Assembly (NCBI GenBank): GCA_050729555.1
Contig: JBOHLR010000011.1
Span: 1-28,268, forward strand
From: REEB95 sp050729555
GTDB taxonomy: Bacteria > Pseudomonadota > Alphaproteobacteria > ATCC43930 > CGMCC-115725
Length of the DNA stretch: 28,268 nucleotides
Direction: 5' to 3'
The position numbers were made by a program, and so were the translations under genes. Below, one piece after another: positions 24,409 through 28,268 of the stretch (positions are counted from its first letter, which is position 1; the number at the start of each line of letters is the position of its first letter). Below the pieces are notes generated by a model. The model worked only from the letters and a program-made list of their open reading frames with translations, had not been told where the DNA came from and did no database searches.

Positions 24409-25427
24409 GGCCCCTCGCGCACCAGCCGCACCAGCCGCTCGACGTGGGCAAGCGGCGTTTCTGGCAGGATGCCATGGCCGAGGTTGAACACGAAAGGCTT
24501 CTGACCGAGCGCCGCGAGGATATCGCCGATGGCGCGATCGAGCGCCGCGCCACCAGTCACCAAAACCGTCGGATCGAGATTGCCCTGCACCGGACCGTGT
24601 TTTTGCAGTTCGCGTGCCTGGTCCAATGGTACCGTTTGATCGATACACAGAGCCGTGACGCCGGTTTCAGCGAAATACTCCGCATAGAGCGTGCCGGCAC
24701 TGCGCGGAAAGCCGATGATCGCCGCCTGCGGATGGCGGGCATGAATAGCAGCAACGATCCGCCGTGTCGGCGCAATGACGAAGCGCCGGAACTGCTCCGG
24801 CGGCAACAGCCCCGCCCAGCTATCGAAGATCTGCACGGCATCGGCGCCGGCATCGAGCTGCGCGATCAAGTGCGCGGCCGTTGCGTCGCTCAAACGGGCG
24901 ATAATCGCATCGAGCGCCGCCGGTTTTTCCTGCGCCAAGCCGCGCGCCTTGGTGAATTGCGTTCGACCGCCACCGTCGATGACATACGCCGCAACCGTCC
25001 ATGGTCCACCGGCAAAACCCAGAAGTGTTGTCGCGACTGGCAATGACGCTTTGACCTTGTGCAGTGCGGCATAGACCGGCGCCAACACCGACGCATCCGG
25101 CTGCGCCGCCAACGCATCCACATCCGCCAAAGTTGGCAGGCTCGGACCGTCGCCGTCACGAAACGTAACCGTGCGGCCCAACGCCTTCGCGATAATCAGA
25201 ATGTCTGAAAAGAGAATGGCGCCATCGAAGCCGAACCGGCGGATGGGCTGTAGCGTTGCCTCGGCCGCAAGCTCAGGCGTCAGGCATAATTCGAGGAATC
25301 CGCCGGCGCGTTCCCGGAGCTGACGGTATTCCGGCAAATACCGCCCCGCCTGACGCATCAGCCACAGCGGTGCTGGCTGGATGCTTTGGCCTTGCAACGC
25401 GGCAAGGAGTGGCTTGGGCACGCTCAT
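24405..25427 (-). CDS. hemE: Uroporphyrinogen decarboxylase
   Basis: HemE decarboxylates the four acetate side chains of uroporphyrinogen III to give coproporphyrinogen III. It has 340 residues, standard length. The N-terminal signature APLWLMRQAGRYLPEYR spans residues 19-35 with the substrate-binding Arg residues, and the catalytic Asp75 is in ILFSDIL. GFAGGPWTVAAYVIDGG is the second signature. It is first of hemE-hemH-hemJ, with ATGA overlaps on both downstream starts, so the three genes are strongly coupled. It diverges from ppsR across the 388-bp gap that is the origin candidate. Confidence 0.98.
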   Translation of the reverse strand: MSVPKPLLAALQGQSIQPAPLWLMRQAGRYLPEYRQLRERAGGFLELCLTPELAAEATLQPIRRFGFDGAILFSDILIIAKALGRTVTFRDGDGPSLPTLADVDALAAQPDASVLAPVYAALHKVKASLPVATTLLGFAGGPWTVAAYVIDGGGRTQFTKARGLAQEKPAALDAIIARLSDATAAHLIAQLDAGADAVQIFDSWAGLLPPEQFRRFVIAPTRRIVAAIHARHPQAAIIGFPRSAGTLYAEYFAETGVTALCIDQTVPLDQARELQKHGPVQGNLDPTVLVTGGAALDRAIGDILAALGQKPFVFNLGHGILPETPLAHVERLVRLVREGP

Positions 25428-25815
25428 CCACTGCTCTTACCTTGTTCGTCTTAGAATCTAAAGGTAGTGAAGGTAGTTGGTGGGTGGCGAGTGGGGGATT
25501 AAAGTCGTTCGCGAACTATCCCCAATCGTTGGATGTAAGCGGCCGGCCCGCTGGCTGCGCCCGGTATAAGATACGCATAAGGTGATCGTTCGTAGCAGAA
25601 ACAACGATTGGACCGGTCGATAACCGCAGACGAAAAAGCGGGGAAATCATGGAAAGCCGAACCGCGCAGCCGCGTCTTTCCCGGATCGCCGAGCGTTCCG
25701 CTGAACTATCTGCAGCCAAATCCGTTGTGGAACGAATTTCGGTCTATGGGTGTGATCGCCCCAACGGCGGCCCGACTCGAATGCAGGCCCGGTTTTCTCC
25801 CCAGGTTTGGCACAT
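25428..25815. other. hemE/ppsR gap: candidate chromosome origin (oriC) by position
   Basis: No gene is supported in these 388 bp. In Caulobacter and Rickettsia the origin lies between hemE and the ppsR (RP001) gene, which is followed by maf-aroE-coaE as here. Seen in the gap: TTAGAATCTAA (25451-25461), twin AAGGTAGT (25461-25468, 25470-25477), the perfect palindrome GTTCGCGAAC (25507-25516), and CTATCCCCAATCG containing TCCCCA (25519-25524), with a second TCCCCA at 25798-25803. A 10-bp inverted repeat (25522-25531/25602-25611) and two GANTC sites (25454, 25774) are also present. No consensus DnaA box (TTATNCACA) was found. G+C for 25441-25680 is about 54 percent. The position is strong; the sequence evidence is weak. 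Confidence 0.5.
25522..25611. repeat. 10-bp inverted repeat pair in the hemE/ppsR gap
   Basis: CCAATCGTTG (25522-25531) and CAACGATTGG (25602-25611) are exact inverted copies 80 bp apart, centre to centre. The left copy overlaps the TCCCCA-containing element. They may bind the same protein from opposite orientations. Confidence 0.5.
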
Positions 25816-26637
25816 ATGACGCGCTTCCATCTTCATCTGGTCTCGGATTCAACGGGCGATACCGTGCACTCGGTCGCGCGCGCATGCCTGGTCCAGTTCG
25901 AGAACAGCGAGGCGATCGAACATATCTGGTCGATGGTGCGTACCAGGGCGCAGGTCGACCGCGTGATCGGCGGCGTCGGCGCCAATCCGGGCGTGGTGCT
26001 CTACACGCTCGTCGATGAAACCTTGCGCACGCCGCTGGTCGAGGGTTGCCGCAAGCTCCAGGTGCCGGCGATCCCGGTGCTCGAACCGGTAATCGGCGCC
26101 CTTGCCGCCTATCTCGGCAGTCAGGCGCGCGGCCTGCCCGGTCAGCAGCATTTGCTCAATAGCGAGTATTTCCAGCGCATCGACGCCATGACCTTCGCCC
26201 TCAACCACGACGATGGCCAATCGGCCTGGGGCTGGAACGACGCCGATGTTGTGCTGGTCGGCGTGTCGCGTACGTCGAAGACGCCGACTTGCATCTACCT
26301 CGCCAATCGCGGCATCAAGGCGGCCAACGTCGCGCTGGTGCCCGGCGCCGATCCGCCACCCGAGATGTTTGCCCTGACGCGGCCGCTGGTCGTCGGGCTG
26401 ACCAACGACCCGGAACGCTTGATCCAGGTCCGGCGCAACCGGCTGGTTCAACTCAAGCAGGAAGATCGCGGCGACTATGTCGATATCGAGGCAGTGCGGG
26501 TCGAGGTCGCCAACGCACGACGACTGTTCACCGAGCGGGACTGGCCGGTGATCGACGTAACCCGGCGCTCGATCGAGGAAACCGCTGCGGCGGTGCTCAA
26601 GCTGCTCGCGCGCAAACGGGGCATCGAGGACGCATGA
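25816..26637 (+). CDS. ppsR: Pyruvate, phosphate dikinase / PEP synthase regulatory protein (DUF299)
   Basis: PpsR is a bifunctional kinase/phosphorylase that inactivates PPDK or PEP synthase with ADP and reactivates it with phosphate. ATG 25816 gives 273 residues starting MTRFHLHLVSDSTGDTV, the usual start. An in-frame TTG at 25807 would add only three residues. The P-loop-like motif GVSRTSKTP is at 149-157. RPLVVGLTNDPERLIQVRRNRL and the C-terminal WPVIDVTRRSIEETAA complete the family pattern. There is no strong ribosome site upstream. It is the first gene of ppsR-maf-aroE-coaE, the order found to the right of the Caulobacter origin. The symbol is used for the family; which dikinase is the target is unknown. 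Confidence 0.95.
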   Translation: MTRFHLHLVSDSTGDTVHSVARACLVQFENSEAIEHIWSMVRTRAQVDRVIGGVGANPGVVLYTLVDETLRTPLVEGCRKLQVPAIPVLEPVIGALAAYLGSQARGLPGQQHLLNSEYFQRIDAMTFALNHDDGQSAWGWNDADVVLVGVSRTSKTPTCIYLANRGIKAANVALVPGADPPPEMFALTRPLVVGLTNDPERLIQVRRNRLVQLKQEDRGDYVDIEAVRVEVANARRLFTERDWPVIDVTRRSIEETAAAVLKLLARKRGIEDA

Positions 26638-27236
26638 AACCGCCCGAGCTGGTGCTGGCTTCGGCAAGCCCGACGCGCGCCCGGCTGCTGACCGATGCCG
26701 GCCTCAAGCCGGCCATCGAGCCGGCCGATATCGACGAAGCGCCCATTAAAGCGGCCTGCAAGGCCGACGGCGCCGATGCTGGCGCCTGCGCCCTCAAGCT
26801 CGCCGAAGCCAAAGCCCAACGCGTCGCCAGCCGCATGCCGGGCGCCTTGGTGCTGGGCGCCGATCAGATCCTGGTCTGCAACGGGCAATGGTTCGACAAG
26901 CCAGCCGATCGCAGCGCAGCGCGCGCCCAGCTGATCGTGCTGCGCGGTCAGCGCCATGTGCTGGCGACCGCGGCCGTGCTGGTCAAGAACGGCGCCGTGG
27001 TCTGGCATGCGCTCGAGCAGCCGGCGTTGACCATGCGCCGGTTCAGCGACGAATTCCTCGACGCCTACCTCGCCGCCGCCGGCGATGCCGTCCTCGCCTC
27101 GGTCGGCGCCTACCAGATCGAGGGCAGCGGCATTCAGCTCATGGCGGCGGTTGAAGGCGATCATTTCGCGATCCTCGGTCTGCCGCTGTTGCCGTTGCTT
27201 GATTTCCTGCGCGAAAGCGGTCTGCTCGCGCCATGA
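26634..27236 (+). CDS. maf: Maf-family nucleotide pyrophosphatase
   Basis: Maf proteins hydrolyse non-canonical or modified nucleoside triphosphates such as dTTP/UTP or m7GTP. It has 200 residues from the ATG at 26634, which overlaps the ppsR stop (ATGA). The N-terminal LVLASASPTRARLL matches the phosphate-binding LASxSPRR signature with Thr/Arg in place of the first Arg. ALVLGADQIL carries the conserved catalytic-region Asp77. IEGSGIQLMAAVEGDHFAILGLPLLPLL is the C-terminal family pattern. It fits the alphaproteobacterial Maf/YceF-like type next to aroE. Substrate preference cannot be read from sequence. Confidence 0.92.
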   Translation: MKPPELVLASASPTRARLLTDAGLKPAIEPADIDEAPIKAACKADGADAGACALKLAEAKAQRVASRMPGALVLGADQILVCNGQWFDKPADRSAARAQLIVLRGQRHVLATAAVLVKNGAVVWHALEQPALTMRRFSDEFLDAYLAAAGDAVLASVGAYQIEGSGIQLMAAVEGDHFAILGLPLLPLLDFLRESGLLAP

Positions 27237-28057
27237 TGAAGGCTTGCGTCATCGGTTGGCCGATCGCGCATTCGCTGTCGCCGGCGTTGCACGGCTACTG
27301 GCTCAAGGCCCACGGCATCGCCGGCGAATACGCGCGCCTGGCCGTGCCGCCCGAAGATCTGCCGGCGGCGCTCGCGCGGCTCAAGACCGACGGCTGGCGC
27401 GGCTGCAATCTGACGATCCCGCATAAGGAGGCGGCGCTAGCGCAGCTCGATCGCGTCGACGCTGCCGCGCGCCGCATCGGCGCGGTCAACACCATTGCGG
27501 TCGAAAACGGCAAGCTCGCCGGCTTCAATACCGATGGCTTCGGCTTTCTCGAGAATCTCCGGGCGGCCGCGCCGAACTTCGACCCCAAGGCCGGGCCGGC
27601 GGTCGTGCTCGGCGCGGGTGGCGCGGCGCGCGCCATCGTCGACGCGCTTGGCGCCGCAGGCGCGCCGGAGATCCGCCTTGCCAACCGCTCGCTCGACCGC
27701 GCCCGCGCACTTGCGCGCAGCCTCGGCGGCGCGATCGAGACGGTGTCGTGGGACCGGCGCGCGGCGGCGCTCGACGGTGCGGCGCTGCTCGTCAACGCCA
27801 CCAGCCTCGGCATGGAGAAAAATCCGCCGCTCGACCTCGACCTCGCACGACTGCTGCCAACCGCGTTGGTCAACGACAGTGTCTACGCGCCGCTCGAAAC
27901 CGCGCTGCTCAAGGCGGCGAAGGCGCGCGGCAACCGGACCGTCGATGGGCTCGGCATGCTGCTGCACCAAGGCCGGCCGGGCTTTCAATTGTGGTTCGGC
28001 GTGCTGCCGGCGGTGACGCCGGCGTTGCGCGCGGCCGTGCTGGCGGCGATGCGGTGA
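27233..28057 (+). CDS. aroE: Shikimate dehydrogenase (NADP+)
   Basis: AroE reduces 3-dehydroshikimate to shikimate with NADPH in aromatic amino-acid synthesis. It has 274 residues from the ATG at 27233, overlapping the maf stop. The substrate site has HSLSPALHG, the catalytic Lys65 in NLTIPHKE, and Asp101 in GFNTDGFG. The NADP-binding glycine loop is VVLGAGGAARAIVDAL, followed by ANRSLDRA, where the Arg should bind the 2'-phosphate. The C-terminal GLGMLLHQGRPGFQLW is typical. It ends one base before coaE. Confidence 0.97.
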   Translation: MMKACVIGWPIAHSLSPALHGYWLKAHGIAGEYARLAVPPEDLPAALARLKTDGWRGCNLTIPHKEAALAQLDRVDAAARRIGAVNTIAVENGKLAGFNTDGFGFLENLRAAAPNFDPKAGPAVVLGAGGAARAIVDALGAAGAPEIRLANRSLDRARALARSLGGAIETVSWDRRAAALDGAALLVNATSLGMEKNPPLDLDLARLLPTALVNDSVYAPLETALLKAAKARGNRTVDGLGMLLHQGRPGFQLWFGVLPAVTPALRAAVLAAMR

Positions 28058-28058
28058 G

Positions 28059-28268
28059 ATGATGAAAATCCTCGGCCTCACCGGCGGCATCGGTATGGGC
28101 AAAAGCACCGCGGCGGCGCTGCTGACCGATCTCGGCGTGCCGGTTTACGACGCCGATCGCGCGGTGCACGCGCTGCTGGCGCCGGGCGGCGCGGCCGTGA
28201 AGGCGGTCGTCCGCGCCTTTCCGGCGGCCAAGACCGGCAAGGGCGTATCGCGCCCGAAGCTCGGCAAG
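28059..28268 (+). CDS. coaE: Dephospho-CoA kinase (partial, cut by window end)
   Basis: CoaE phosphorylates dephospho-CoA in the last step of CoA synthesis. Seventy codons are visible and run off the right edge. It starts MMKILGLTGGIGMGKSTAAA, with the P-loop GLTGGIGMGKS at 6-16 and then DLGVPVYDADRAVH, the CoaE substrate-binding region with conserved DADR/H. ATG 28059 lies one base after the aroE stop (28062 is an alternative). The order aroE-coaE, commonly followed by dnaQ, fits the right flank of the alphaproteobacterial origin. Confidence 0.95.
   Translation, partial: MMKILGLTGGIGMGKSTAAALLTDLGVPVYDADRAVHALLAPGGAAVKAVVRAFPAAKTGKGVSRPKLGK

Noticed and set aside
25608..26018. Plus-strand frame running from the hemE/ppsR gap into ppsR
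   Set aside because: It is out of frame with the well-supported ppsR and has no family features.

Overview
The window is GC-rich (roughly two thirds G+C by eye) chromosomal DNA from an alphaproteobacterium, most like the Rhodospirillales or a related order. The gene order supports this: DUF3576-leuS-lptE-holA, then parB-parA-rsmG-mnmG-mnmE, then rho-hemJ-hemH-hemE, then ppsR-maf-aroE-coaE on the opposite strand. This is the arrangement around the replication origin of Caulobacter and Rickettsia, where the origin lies between hemE and the ppsR (RP001-type) gene. I saw no tRNA, rRNA, CRISPR, insertion sequence, prophage or recognisable defence system.

Layout: (1) 1-4962, a possible divergent gene start at the left edge, then a lipoprotein, leucyl-tRNA synthetase, the LPS-assembly lipoprotein LptE and DNA polymerase III delta, tightly packed on +. 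(2) 5070-5228, an unidentified 52-residue ORF. (3) 5245-11585, a minus-strand run mnmE, mnmG, rsmG, parA, parB, cupin with mostly overlapping stop/start codons. It carries three centromere-like parS sites (8005-8018, 8684-8699, 9993-10008), an AT-rich patch with a consensus DnaA box inside rsmG, and an AT-rich 307-bp gap between mnmG and mnmE. (4) 11698-21476, an accessory block: a VOC protein, an EamA transporter diverging from a CGNR zinc-finger regulator, a DUF255 thioredoxin-domain protein, an alkyl-DNA alkyltransferase, an SGNH hydrolase, a dienelactone hydrolase, a quinone oxidoreductase, and a membrane protein plus methyltransferase that trail rho. (5) 21481-25427, rho and the late heme genes hemJ-hemH-hemE on -. 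(6) 25428-25815, the hemE/ppsR gap, the positional candidate for oriC. (7) 25816-28268, ppsR-maf-aroE-coaE on +, the last cut by the window edge.

The housekeeping genes cover translation and tRNA/rRNA modification, envelope assembly, replication, segregation, heme synthesis, transcription termination, shikimate and CoA synthesis. ParA, ParB and the parS sites form a segregation system beside the presumed origin. The accessory block lies between the parS sites and the presumed origin, so they are about 15-17 kb apart. No wholly new multi-gene system is evident. The most unusual signals are regulatory: twin AACCA-N6-TGGTT operators 40 bp apart over the EamA/CGNR promoter, and the origin-like or segregation-related sequence embedded in and between rsmG, mnmG and mnmE.
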